The notes under the pieces: generated by a model
What the model saw: only the letters and a program-made list of their open reading frames with translations
Database searches by the model: none
Told to the model about the DNA's origin: nothing
Assembly (NCBI RefSeq): GCF_001428335.1
Contig: NZ_LMSG01000019.1
Location: forward strand, 394,757 to 458,756
Direction: 5' to 3'
Source of the DNA: Arthrobacter sp. Soil762
GTDB taxonomy: Bacteria > Actinomycetota > Actinomycetes > Actinomycetales > Micrococcaceae
Length of the DNA: 64,000 nt
In this document: piece by piece, positions 55,239 through 63,789 of the stretch
How positions within the stretch are numbered: position 1 is the stretch's first letter
Layout of the letters: each line of letters starts with the position of its first letter
Position numbers and translations under genes: made by a program

Positions 55239-56864
55239 CTACCCGTCCTCCAGGCTGTCCACGTACTGCAGGGCAATCCACAGCTCTGCCCGCACCTGGG
55301 CGGAGCCAAGGTCCGTGGCCAGCAGCTCGGCCAGTGCGTTGATCTGGCGCCGCACGCTGTTCCGGTGCATCCCCAGGACCTTGGCAGTGGCATCCCAGTT
55401 GCCGTTTTCGCCCAGCCACGACTTCAGGACACTGAGTTGGGGGCTGATTCGGTCAGGCTCCTGCGCCAGGATCGGTTCCAGCAGCCGGGCGGCAAGCATG
55501 GTGCCGGCGCTGCGGCCCAACAGCCCCGTGACCGACCACGTCACGTCATCCACGCGCACGCTTTCTCCGCTGGCCTGGACGCGGGCCCGCAGCGACGCCG
55601 CGCGCTGGTATGCGGCAGGAAGTCCGGCCATTTCCGTCGGATCGCCCACCACCAGGCGCCAGCCCAGTTCCTCCACTTCATGCAGCAGCGTGTCGTCCAC
55701 CTTGAACCGGGTGACGGCGGCAAACCCATAGTCCGTCAGTTCCACCATCTTCGTGTCGAACAGCCTGCGCCACTGCAGCAGTTCCCTGACAGGGCCATCG
55801 GCCGACGCGGGCGCCGACGCGTCCGCCCGCACGCCCTGAACCACCCGGAGGGCACCGGACCGGGTTCCGGAAACGCTTTGCGCCAGGAGGTCCCTGAGGG
55901 CGTTCAGCTGCCGGGTTGAGCCGGCGGCCAGGCTCTCCGGATGCAGCAGCAGCGCCGTTGCCAGCTGGCTGGGGGCGAGCGAGCCGCTGGTGCGCTGGCG
56001 GACCAGCAGTTCCAGCAGCCCCACTACCGAGGACACCACACTGTTCTGCGCCGGGGTCAGCGCCCTGTCCGTCCCGAGAATCAAAGCGCCGAGGGTGGCG
56101 TCCTTGGTGCTCCGGAGGGGGTGCCCGAACACCAGGGCAGAGCCGGGAATGTCGAAGGAATCCATTTCCACCCGGGGGCCGCTGCCGCCGAGCAGCCGGT
56201 CGAGGATCTGCTGCAGGGCGGGACGTTCGACGCCGGTGCCCGCCCGGGCGCGGACCCTTCCGTCCGCGCCGACCAGCACTGCCCACACGGGAACCCGCTG
56301 GGCCAGTGCGGCCAGGAGTTCATGCTCGGGGCGGGCGGAGAGGACTGCGCGCATCAGCTGCCGGTTGATGTCCGCCAGCTGCCTGAAGGCTTTGGCGTTA
56401 TCCGATTCGAGCAGCTGCGAAAATTCCAGCCCGATGGCAGCGAACGGCACAGTGCCTGGTACCTGAACCAGAGTCAGGTTATGCCGGACGCAGGCCTTCA
56501 CCAGTGCCTCCGGCACTGCGTCGAAGTAGGGTTCCAGCCCGAAGCCCAGGGCCCCCACCCCGGCTCCCACCAGACGCCGCACGTACGCGTCGACCCGGGG
56601 CTGGTTGCCTGCCTCGCCCACAAACGGCAGACCCGCCGTGAGGAGGAACTCACCGTCGAGCAGGTACGGCGTGGGGTCCTCCAGCTCGCTGGGCTCCACC
56701 CAGCGCAGCAGGCCGGAACCGTTGCCGCCGTCGTGCAGAATCGTCAACTCCGGCGGCAACTTTTCCAGGAACTGCTCCAACGTGACGGCGCTGAGCCGCT
56801 CCGCACCGGTCCCCCTTCCGGTTACGGCTCTGGTTCCCGCTCCGGCGGCAGCTTCAGGCGACAT
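55239..56864 (-). CDS. PucR-family transcriptional regulator
   Basis: The 541-residue protein has an N-terminal PucR sensor domain (VTLEQFLEKLPPELTILHDG through VGALGFGLEPYFDAVP), a GGDEF-like middle part without active motif, and a C-terminal helix-turn-helix (WLGENGNWDATAKVLGMHRN, SVRRQINALAELL). PucR-type regulators control nitrogen-compound catabolism. ATG at 56864 overlaps the alanine racemase end by 11 bases, so the two are cotranscribed. It is the likely regulator of the surrounding lysine genes. Confidence 0.88.
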   Translation of the reverse strand: MSPEAAAGAGTRAVTGRGTGAERLSAVTLEQFLEKLPPELTILHDGGNGSGLLRWVEPSELEDPTPYLLDGEFLLTAGLPFVGEAGNQPRVDAYVRRLVGAGVGALGFGLEPYFDAVPEALVKACVRHNLTLVQVPGTVPFAAIGLEFSQLLESDNAKAFRQLADINRQLMRAVLSARPEHELLAALAQRVPVWAVLVGADGRVRARAGTGVERPALQQILDRLLGGSGPRVEMDSFDIPGSALVFGHPLRSTKDATLGALILGTDRALTPAQNSVVSSVVGLLELLVRQRTSGSLAPSQLATALLLHPESLAAGSTRQLNALRDLLAQSVSGTRSGALRVVQGVRADASAPASADGPVRELLQWRRLFDTKMVELTDYGFAAVTRFKVDDTLLHEVEELGWRLVVGDPTEMAGLPAAYQRAASLRARVQASGESVRVDDVTWSVTGLLGRSAGTMLAARLLEPILAQEPDRISPQLSVLKSWLGENGNWDATAKVLGMHRNSVRRQINALAELLATDLGSAQVRAELWIALQYVDSLEDG

Positions 56865-58068
56865 GCGGCACACCGTCTTCAGGTTCCTGGTAGTCGGGGC
56901 ACTCGTAGGCCCTGGGCAGGCGCGGCGCGATCCGGTTGATGATTTCGTCGCCGTGGCTGCCGATGGCCGAGCCCCATTCGTCCGCGCTCGCCGCCCCGGT
57001 GCCCGGATCACCGAACAGCACGGCCGTGTCGCCGACGGAAACTCCGTGGGCTTCCGGGCCGAGGTCCACCATGAACTGGTCCATGCACACCTTGCCGATC
57101 ACGGGCACCCGCCTGCCGCCCAGTTGGACAATGTTGCGTCCCGAGATGCCTTTCGGGATACCGTCCGCATAGCCGAGGGGGATCAGCCCCAGGTACCTTG
57201 CCTCATGGGTGATGGCCTGGTGTTCGTAGCTCACGCCGGTGCCGGCCGGAACCTTCTTCATGAGCACCACGGGAGCCGTGACAGTCAGGGCCGGGCGCAG
57301 CCCGAAATCCGCGGGGTCAAGATGGTCGGCGGGCGCCAGGCCATAGATGGCCAGCCCGGCCCGCACCATGTCGAAGGCAAACTCAGCGCGGTCCAGGATG
57401 TTGGCAGAGCTGGACACATGCCTCAGCTCCGGGTCCAGGCCGCCTTCCCTGGCCTGCCGTACGGCTTCCCCGAAGGCTTCCACCGCTGCGGCGTTCCCTG
57501 GATGGGCCGGTACGTCGGCCCAGGCCAAGTGGGTCCAGACGCCCCGGACAGTGAGGGTCCCCTCGCGCTCGGCGTTGCGTGCGGCGGCCACGAGGTCAAG
57601 CCAGTCTTCCGCGCGGGCGCCGCCGCGGCTCAACCCGCTGTCCAGCTCAAGGTGGACCGCGGCCGGCCTTCCGAGCGTGCGGGCAATGCCGGCCACGACT
57701 TCCAGCTGGGCGGTGCTGCCCAAGGACAGGTCCACGTCGTTTTCCACAGCTTCGCGAATGATCTCGCTGGACGCTGTGGCGAGGTACAGCCAGGACAGCA
57801 CCGGCGCCGTGATGCCTGCGCGGCGTAGCGCAAGAGCCTCCGTGAGCTGTGCCGTTCCGAGCCAGTCAGCGCCGGCAGACAGGGCAGCCTGCGCCACCTC
57901 GACAAGCCCGTGGCCATAGGCGTTGCCTTTCACCACCGCCATGAAGTGCGGTGCGGGAGTGAGTTTCCGGAGGGCGCGGACATTATCGGAAATCGCGGCC
58001 AGATCAACGCTGACCCGGCCGGAAAGCACTGCCGAAGGCGTGCTGGTCTGTTGTGCATTACGTCTCAT
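56854..58068 (-). CDS. alr: Alanine racemase-family PLP enzyme
   Basis: The 404-residue protein has the PLP lysine (Lys47) in MAVVKGNAYGHG, where most family members read KADAYGHG. The catalytic tyrosine segment GTGVSYEHQ lies near 281, followed by ARYLGLIPLGYADG, and VCMDQFMVDLG is present. Fold and length are those of Alr. It is in an operon with pucR and opposite a lysine-type permease and monooxygenase, so it may racemise lysine or D-alanine for catabolism rather than supply wall D-Ala. No signal peptide. Substrate cannot be decided from sequence. Confidence 0.85.
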   Translation of the reverse strand: MRRNAQQTSTPSAVLSGRVSVDLAAISDNVRALRKLTPAPHFMAVVKGNAYGHGLVEVAQAALSAGADWLGTAQLTEALALRRAGITAPVLSWLYLATASSEIIREAVENDVDLSLGSTAQLEVVAGIARTLGRPAAVHLELDSGLSRGGARAEDWLDLVAAARNAEREGTLTVRGVWTHLAWADVPAHPGNAAAVEAFGEAVRQAREGGLDPELRHVSSSANILDRAEFAFDMVRAGLAIYGLAPADHLDPADFGLRPALTVTAPVVLMKKVPAGTGVSYEHQAITHEARYLGLIPLGYADGIPKGISGRNIVQLGGRRVPVIGKVCMDQFMVDLGPEAHGVSVGDTAVLFGDPGTGAASADEWGSAIGSHGDEIINRIAPRLPRAYECPDYQEPEDGVPHVA

Positions 58069-58168
58069 GCCAGAACACTATAGGTCATTTTGCACAATTA
58101 TGAGAGGTGGCTCACATGCCTAAGCTGGGCGAGGGGAAACGACAACTACTCACGAACGGACGTCAACG
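58069..58168. promoter_or_regulatory. Divergent promoter region of the lysine locus
   Basis: This 100-base gap separates the starts of alr-pucR and the permease-davB operon and must hold both promoters. An AT-rich stretch (TTTTGCACAATTATG) lies near the alr side. I could not assign a PucR site. Confidence 0.4.
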
Positions 58169-59707
58169 ATGACTGTGCCCACCTACACAGAACGCCGGCC
58201 GGCACCGCCTGCCGGCAGGCCCGGCCTGGCCGCGCAGCTGCTGCGCCGCAAGCCGATCGGACAGATGGTCAATGAGGCCGAAACAGGCCATGGCGGCACC
58301 CGCCTGATCCGCAGCTTTGGCGTTTTCCAGTTGACCATGATCAGCGTCGGCGCGACCCTGGGAACCGGTATTCTGGTGATCCTGGGCGAATCGGTTCCGC
58401 TGGCCGGGCCGGCCATCTGGATCTCCTTTGCCATCGCTGGACTCGCCGCCCTGCTGTCCGCGGTGTCCTACGCCGAAATGGCCGGCCTGGTTCCGGTGGC
58501 AGGTTCCAGCTATTCCTACAGCTACGCCACTTTGGGCGAGGGCATGGCCTGGATCTGTGGCTGGTGCCTCGTGCTCGAATACGCAGTCTCGGTCGCGGCG
58601 GTGGCAGTTGGGGCCGGCCAGTACGTGAACGAGTCCCTGGCGGTCTTCGGCCAGTTCCTGCCCGACGCAATCTCCCAGCCACCCGGAGACGGCGGCGTGA
58701 TGAACGTCCCGGCGATGGTCATCGTTCTGCTCGCCATGATCCTGCTGGTTCGCGGCGCCAAGGAAAGCGCCTGGATTAACACCGCCATCGTGGTGATCAA
58801 GGTGGGAATCCTGATCTTCTTCTGCGCCGTGGCTTTCACCGCCTTCAGCGCCGGCAACTTCGAGCCTCTCCTGCCCATGGGCGCAGCTGGTGTCTCAGCC
58901 GCCGCGTCCAGCGTCTTCTTCTCCTACATCGGCTTCGACGCGGCGTCCACGGCCGGTGAGGAAGCCCGCAATCCCAAGCGCGACCTGCCGCGGGCCATCA
59001 TGCTCTCCATGCTGATCGTCACCACCATCTATGTCCTGGTTGCCGTCGCGGCCGTCGGCGCCCGTCCCTGGGGCTGGTTCGACGGTAATGAAGCAGCACT
59101 CGTGAAGATCCTTGAGGAAACCACCGGACAGCCGTGGATCGCCCTGGTCTTCGCCGTCGGCGCGGTCCTTGCCATCGCCAGCATCGTGCTGACTGTCCTT
59201 TACGGACAGACGCGCATTCTTCTCTCCATGGCCCGCGACGGGCTCATTCCAAAAATCTTCGGCCGGGTCTCCGCGAGGACCGGCACACCGGTTGCCGGCA
59301 CCCTGATCGTGGGCCTCCTCGTGGCAGTCACGGCCGGCCTGGTTCCACTCGGCGCCTTGGCTGACGCCACCAGCATCGGAACCCTGTTCGCCTTCGCCCT
59401 GGTCAACGTGGCCGTGATCTACCTGCGCCGCACCCGGCCCGAACTCAAGCGGACCTTCCGGGTCCCGCTGTTTCCGCTCACGCCCATCCTCGGAGCGCTC
59501 ATGTGCGCCTACCTCATGGCCAACCTGGGCGCCGACACCTGGGTGACCTTCGGAATCTGGATGCTGGTGGGCCTGGCCGCCTACTTCGGCTACGGACGCC
59601 GGAACTCCAGGGTAGCGGCGCTGAGCCACGAGGAATACCGTGAGCTGAGCAGGCCGGAATCTTCAACGCCGTCCACCCCCGAACAATCGAAGGCAGAGCT
59701 TTCATGA
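58169..59707 (+). CDS. APC-family amino acid permease, probable lysine transporter
   Basis: The 512-residue permease has 12 or so helices and the APC superfamily pattern: GATLGTGILVILGESVPLAG in helix 1, FFSYIGFDAASTAGEEARNP at the helix-6 region and YGQTRILLSMARDGLIP. It belongs to the cationic or broad amino acid transporter branch. Its stop overlaps the DavB start in ATGA, so substrate is imported for that enzyme; lysine is the inference. Confidence 0.88.
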   Translation: MTVPTYTERRPAPPAGRPGLAAQLLRRKPIGQMVNEAETGHGGTRLIRSFGVFQLTMISVGATLGTGILVILGESVPLAGPAIWISFAIAGLAALLSAVSYAEMAGLVPVAGSSYSYSYATLGEGMAWICGWCLVLEYAVSVAAVAVGAGQYVNESLAVFGQFLPDAISQPPGDGGVMNVPAMVIVLLAMILLVRGAKESAWINTAIVVIKVGILIFFCAVAFTAFSAGNFEPLLPMGAAGVSAAASSVFFSYIGFDAASTAGEEARNPKRDLPRAIMLSMLIVTTIYVLVAVAAVGARPWGWFDGNEAALVKILEETTGQPWIALVFAVGAVLAIASIVLTVLYGQTRILLSMARDGLIPKIFGRVSARTGTPVAGTLIVGLLVAVTAGLVPLGALADATSIGTLFAFALVNVAVIYLRRTRPELKRTFRVPLFPLTPILGALMCAYLMANLGADTWVTFGIWMLVGLAAYFGYGRRNSRVAALSHEEYRELSRPESSTPSTPEQSKAELS

Positions 59708-61398
59708 CCGTCGCCACCGAACTCCCGGCTTCTGACCCGTCCAGCACCCAGGCTGGTCCCATCACCATGCTGAACCCCGATTTTCCGTTCAGCTACGACC
59801 ACTACCTCGCCCATCCGGCAGGGCTCGGCGCGGTTCCGCCGGAGCTGTACGGCACCGAGGTGGCAGTTGTAGGGGCGGGCCTTTCGGGCCTCGTCACGGC
59901 CTACGAACTGATGAAGCTGGGCCTGCGCCCTGTCATCTATGAAGCGGACCAGATCGGCGGCCGCTTGCGGACGGCCGGTTTTCCGTCCGCTCCCGGCGTG
60001 GTGGCCGATCTGGGCGGCATGCGGTTCCCCGTGTCGGGCAGGGCTTTCTACCACTACGTGGACCTGCTGGGCCTGGACACCCAGGATTTCCCCAACCCGC
60101 TGGCACCCGTCACGTCCAGCACCGTGATCGAACTGGCCGGCCAGAAGTACTACGCCGAGACCGCCCAGGACCTGCCGCCGTTCTTCCGCGAGGTGGCCGA
60201 TGCCTGGAAGGCCGCGGTGAACGACGGCGCGAAGTTCGTCGAAATGCAGGAGGCCATCCGGGCCCGGGACACGGGCCGGATCAAGGAACTCTGGAACGAG
60301 CTGCTGCCGCTCATGGACGAGCAGACCTTCTATGGGTTCATCGCCGGGAGCGAGTCATTCAAGGAAGCCGGCTTTGCGCACCGGGAGGCCTTCGGCCAGG
60401 TGGGTTTTGGCACCGGTGGCTGGGACACCGACTTCCCCAACTCCATCCTCGAAATCCTCCGCGTGGTCTACACCGACGCCGATGACCAGCACCGGCTCAT
60501 CAGCGGGGGAGCCCAACGGCTGCCCGAGGCACTATGGCAGCACGCGCCGTCGGGCATGGCCCACTGGCCGGACGGAACGTCCCTGGCGTCGCTCCACTCC
60601 GGCACGCCCCGCGGGGCTGTGGGCAGGATCAGCCGCGATGCCGATGGCGACCTCCGGATCAGGGAGCGCTGGGGCCGTGAGGCCAGCTACCCTGCGGTGG
60701 TGACCACGTGCCAGTCCTGGCTGCTGTCCACCCGCATTCACACCGAGGAGGCACTGTTCCCGGCCGAACTGTGGACTGCGATCGAGCGTTCGCACTACAT
60801 GCAGTCCTCCAAGACGTTTGTGATGGTGGACAGGCCGTTCTGGAAGGACGTCGACCCGGACACCGGCCGTGAAGTCCTGTCCATGACACTGACGGACCGG
60901 CTGAACAGGGCCACCTACCTCCTGGATGACGGCCCGGACAAGCCCGCCGTGATCCTGCTGTCCTACACGTGGAACGATGACGCGCTCAAATGGCTGGCGC
61001 TGGACGCCGACGAACGCGTTGAGCTGATGCTGCACTCGCTGGAGCAGATCTACCCTGGCGTGGACATCGCCAGCCACATCGTGGGCCAGCCCATCACGGT
61101 TTCCTGGGAAGCGGACCCCAACTTCATGGGCGCCTTCAAAGCGAACCTGCCGGGGCATTACCGCTACCAGCAGCGCCTCTTCACGCACTTCAAGCAGGAC
61201 AAGCTGCCCGAATCGCAGCGCGGGATCTTCCTCGCCGGGGACGACGTGTCCTTCACGGCGGGCTGGGCCGAAGGCGCCGTGACCACCGGCCTGAACGCGG
61301 TTTGGGGTGTGGTGAACCATCTGGGCGGGACATCGGCGCCGGGCAACCCCGGACCCGGTGAACTCCTGGACGCCATCGGGCCCATCGCCTTGGACTGA
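59704..61398 (+). CDS. davB: L-lysine 2-monooxygenase-like flavoenzyme (DavB-like)
   Basis: The 564-residue flavoprotein has an FAD Rossmann motif ([20 protein letters not shown]), followed by VIYEADQIGGRLRTAGF and DLGGMRFPVSGRAFYHYVDL. It shares long blocks with P. putida DavB as I know it: GWDTDFPNSILEILRVV, MQSSKTFVMVDRPFWKD, VSWEADPNFMGAFKANLPGH and the end NPGPGELLDAIGPIALD. DavB oxidatively decarboxylates L-lysine to 5-aminovaleramide, the substrate of DavA. The ATGA overlap with the permease gene shows one operon. Another L-amino acid as substrate is less likely. Confidence 0.88.
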   Translation: MTVATELPASDPSSTQAGPITMLNPDFPFSYDHYLAHPAGLGAVPPELYGTEVAVVGAGLSGLVTAYELMKLGLRPVIYEADQIGGRLRTAGFPSAPGVVADLGGMRFPVSGRAFYHYVDLLGLDTQDFPNPLAPVTSSTVIELAGQKYYAETAQDLPPFFREVADAWKAAVNDGAKFVEMQEAIRARDTGRIKELWNELLPLMDEQTFYGFIAGSESFKEAGFAHREAFGQVGFGTGGWDTDFPNSILEILRVVYTDADDQHRLISGGAQRLPEALWQHAPSGMAHWPDGTSLASLHSGTPRGAVGRISRDADGDLRIRERWGREASYPAVVTTCQSWLLSTRIHTEEALFPAELWTAIERSHYMQSSKTFVMVDRPFWKDVDPDTGREVLSMTLTDRLNRATYLLDDGPDKPAVILLSYTWNDDALKWLALDADERVELMLHSLEQIYPGVDIASHIVGQPITVSWEADPNFMGAFKANLPGHYRYQQRLFTHFKQDKLPESQRGIFLAGDDVSFTAGWAEGAVTTGLNAVWGVVNHLGGTSAPGNPGPGELLDAIGPIALD

Positions 61399-61408
61399 GC
61401 GGGTGGGA

Positions 61409-61927
61409 CTAGCCGTGCAGCTCCCGGTGCGCGCGGGCCAGTTCCACGTAGCGGGCGGCATTCTGCTTCACGCCGTCGAACTCCTCGTCGGTGAGTTCCC
61501 GCCGTACCTTGGCGGGGACGCCGGCCACGAGTGACCGGGGAGGCACTACCGTGCCTTCCAGGACCACGGCACCTGCCGCCACGAGCGAGCCGGTGCCGAT
61601 CACGGCGCCGTTGAGCACAGTGGCGCCCATGCCGATCAGGCAGTCGTCCTCCACGGTGCAGCCATGGACTACCGCGGCGTGCCCCACACTGACCCCGGCC
61701 CCGACCGTGCAGGGGAAGCCCGGATCTGCATGGAGCACCACGTTGTCCTGCAGATTGCTGCCCGCGCCGACGCTGATGGCGGCCGTGTCCGCCCGGACCG
61801 ACACACCATAGAAGGCGCTTGAGTCCTCGGCGAGGGTTGCCTTGCCGATGATCGATGCTGTGGGGGCGATGAAGGCGGAGTCGTGGACGGCCGGTGATGC
61901 GCCGGCGAAATCGTAGAGAGGAGCCAT
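61409..61927 (-). CDS. Gamma carbonic anhydrase family protein
   Basis: The 172-residue left-handed beta-helix protein has hexapeptide repeats and the three zinc histidines in VVLHADPG and VSVGHAAVVHG, followed by IGMGATVLNGAVIG. It is close to YrdA/PaaY-type enzymes, which may be carbonic anhydrases or thioesterases. It lies ten bases past the davB stop on the opposite strand and follows the methyltransferase on its own strand. Confidence 0.92.
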   Translation of the reverse strand: MAPLYDFAGASPAVHDSAFIAPTASIIGKATLAEDSSAFYGVSVRADTAAISVGAGSNLQDNVVLHADPGFPCTVGAGVSVGHAAVVHGCTVEDDCLIGMGATVLNGAVIGTGSLVAAGAVVLEGTVVPPRSLVAGVPAKVRRELTDEEFDGVKQNAARYVELARAHRELHG

Positions 61928-61936
61928 GGGCCAAGC

Positions 61937-62626
61937 CTAGGACATCCGTGCCCCGGAGGCGGGTGTGCGGAGGATCAGGAACTGGTAGTGCTGTGTCCAG
62001 TTCCCGGCGCCCGGGCCGGATTCCTCGCCGGTGCCTTCCGGCCATGTGACAAAATCCTCGATCGCACCATGCCGGCCAAAGACCCGCCGCACCGTCGCGT
62101 CGCTGCGCCGGCTGAAGAACCGGGGTTCGACGTCGTCCTCGGGGTTCAGGACCTCTTCATCCTCACCGGACCAGAGGCCGACGGCGATGGGCGCGCCGGG
62201 TGCCGTGACGCGCACCAGTTCGCGCAGGACGCCGTCGATATCAGTGGCGGGGACGTGCAACAGCGTGCTCATGGTCCAGACCGCCGGAAACGTTCCGTCC
62301 GCAAAGGGCAGCTGCCGGGCGCTGGCCACGGAGACGTCGAGGCCCTTGGAGCGGGCCAGCCGGACGTGCTCCTCGGAGAGGTCAACGCCGGTGTAATGAA
62401 TGCCGGCCCGGAGGAACTGCAGGCCATCGAGCCCCATGCCCGAGCCGATCTCAAGGACGTTATGGCGGCGCTCGGACTTAAGCAGGGCAATGAATCGTCC
62501 GCACTGTTCCACCCGCCGGGGCGCCAGCGGATGATCCCAGCCGGATGCGGCGCGGCGGTTGTAGAACTCGGCGAGGCGCTGCTCGCTGCCGGGTTCCTCC
62601 ATCGCCACCTCGGATGCTGCGTCCAT
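61937..62626 (-). CDS. Class I SAM-dependent methyltransferase
   Basis: The 229-residue protein has motif I NVLEIGSGMGLDGLQF, acidic loop YTGVDLSEEHVRLA and post-motif ARQLPFADGTFPAVWTMSTL, the layout of class I small-molecule methyltransferases. ATG at 62626 has GGGGAC upstream; another ATG is four codons earlier. The gene precedes the gamma-carbonic anhydrase gene by nine bases, so they probably form an operon. Substrate unknown. Confidence 0.88.
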   Translation of the reverse strand: MDAASEVAMEEPGSEQRLAEFYNRRAASGWDHPLAPRRVEQCGRFIALLKSERRHNVLEIGSGMGLDGLQFLRAGIHYTGVDLSEEHVRLARSKGLDVSVASARQLPFADGTFPAVWTMSTLLHVPATDIDGVLRELVRVTAPGAPIAVGLWSGEDEEVLNPEDDVEPRFFSRRSDATVRRVFGRHGAIEDFVTWPEGTGEESGPGAGNWTQHYQFLILRTPASGARMS

Positions 62627-62669
62627 GCTGGTCCCCATCCGTCATTTGAAGCCCGTCAGTTAAGCCCGT

Positions 62670-63530
62670 TTAGTTAAAGACCACTGTCCGGTTGCCGTCC
62701 AGCAGCACTCGGTGTTCGGCATGCCATTGGACGGCCTGCGTCAAAGTGCGGCCTTCCACGTCCCGGCCCATCTGCACGAACTGCTCCGGAGTGCGGGCGT
62801 GGTCCACGCGGATGACTTCCTGCTCGATGATGGGGCCCTCGTCCAGCGCAGCCGTGACGTAGTGGGCAGTGGCGCCGATCAGCTTCACGCCGCGGGCATG
62901 AGCCTGGTGGTAGGGCTTGGCGCCCTTGAAGGACGGCAGGAACGAGTGGTGGATATTGATGGCCTTGCCGGTGAGCTCCGCGCACAGGTCATCCGAAATG
63001 ATCTGCATGTAGCGGGCCAGGACGGTCAGTTCGATGTCGTGCTCGGCCATGAGGGCACGCAGCTTGTCCTCGGCCTGGGCCTTGGTGTCCGGGGTGACCG
63101 GGATGTGGTGGAACGGGATGCCGTAGAACTCGGCCAGCCCGGCGAGGTCACGGTGGTTGGAGACGATGGCCGGGATCTCGATGGGCAGGGTGCCGGAGCG
63201 CTGCTGGAACAGGATGTCGTTGAGGCAGTGCGCGGACGTGCTGGCCATCAGGAGCGTGCGCACCTTCTGGCCCACGGGGTTGAGGCTCCACTGCATGCCG
63301 AAGGAGTGGACCACCGGCTCAAGTGCGGCCCGGACCTCGGCCCGGGAGGCCGTCGTCGTCGCTTCCACCCGCATAAAGAAGTTGCCGGTTGCGGGGCTGC
63401 CATACTGCTGCGAGTCCAAAATATTACAGCCCGCCACCAGCAGCGCTCCGGCCACGGCGTGGACAATTCCGGGGCGGTCCGGGCAGGACAATGTCAATAC
63501 GTAAGCTCGGTTCAGCTGCTCTTCAGTCAC
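62670..63530 (-). CDS. purU: Formyltetrahydrofolate deformylase
   Basis: The 286-residue product has an N-terminal ACT domain (AYVLTLSCPDRPGIVHAVAG), which regulates the enzyme, and a formyltransferase-like catalytic domain (INIHHSFLPSFKGAKPYHQA, ALDEGPIIEQEV). It hydrolyses 10-formyl-THF to THF and formate, balancing one-carbon units. I chose GTG 63530, which starts right before the ACT domain; the frame continues to 63608 without support. It is divergent from the riboswitch-controlled glyA. Confidence 0.95.
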   Translation of the reverse strand: MTEEQLNRAYVLTLSCPDRPGIVHAVAGALLVAGCNILDSQQYGSPATGNFFMRVEATTTASRAEVRAALEPVVHSFGMQWSLNPVGQKVRTLLMASTSAHCLNDILFQQRSGTLPIEIPAIVSNHRDLAGLAEFYGIPFHHIPVTPDTKAQAEDKLRALMAEHDIELTVLARYMQIISDDLCAELTGKAINIHHSFLPSFKGAKPYHQAHARGVKLIGATAHYVTAALDEGPIIEQEVIRVDHARTPEQFVQMGRDVEGRTLTQAVQWHAEHRVLLDGNRTVVFN

Positions 63531-63567
63531 GAGTACAAGCCTACCCGTGCGGCCCGCCCGCGTTTGG

Positions 63568-63652
63568 TAGTCTGGTGGGGTCGCAACTGGCGTTGGGTGG
63601 CTAACCACCAGGGAGTGGCAATCACGAAGACCACGGATCGTACGCCTGGGCC
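63568..63652 (+). ncRNA. ZTP (pfl) riboswitch upstream of glyA, with -10 element
   Basis: A TAGTCT -10 element (63568-63573) precedes the aptamer. Its conserved blocks match the pfl consensus: GGGGTCGCAACTGGCG near 63577-63592, a GGTGG/ACCACC stem-loop followed by AGGGAG, and the hallmark ACGCCTGGGC at 63642-63651. The ligand is ZTP/ZMP, a signal of low 10-formyl-THF. A GAGGGT/ACCCTC helix just downstream (about 63653-63685) could be part of the expression platform. glyA begins about 138 bases later. Confidence 0.92.
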
Positions 63653-63789
63653 GAGGGTCATGTCTTACCGGAGCTGCACCCTCTGAGGATGCGGTTCGCT
63701 TTCATGCCCTGTCATCAAGGGGCGGTGATGTGCGCCAGCCGGTAGCCTGACCTTAGCAGTGCCCGTATCCCTAGCCAGGAGTTTTTCGT

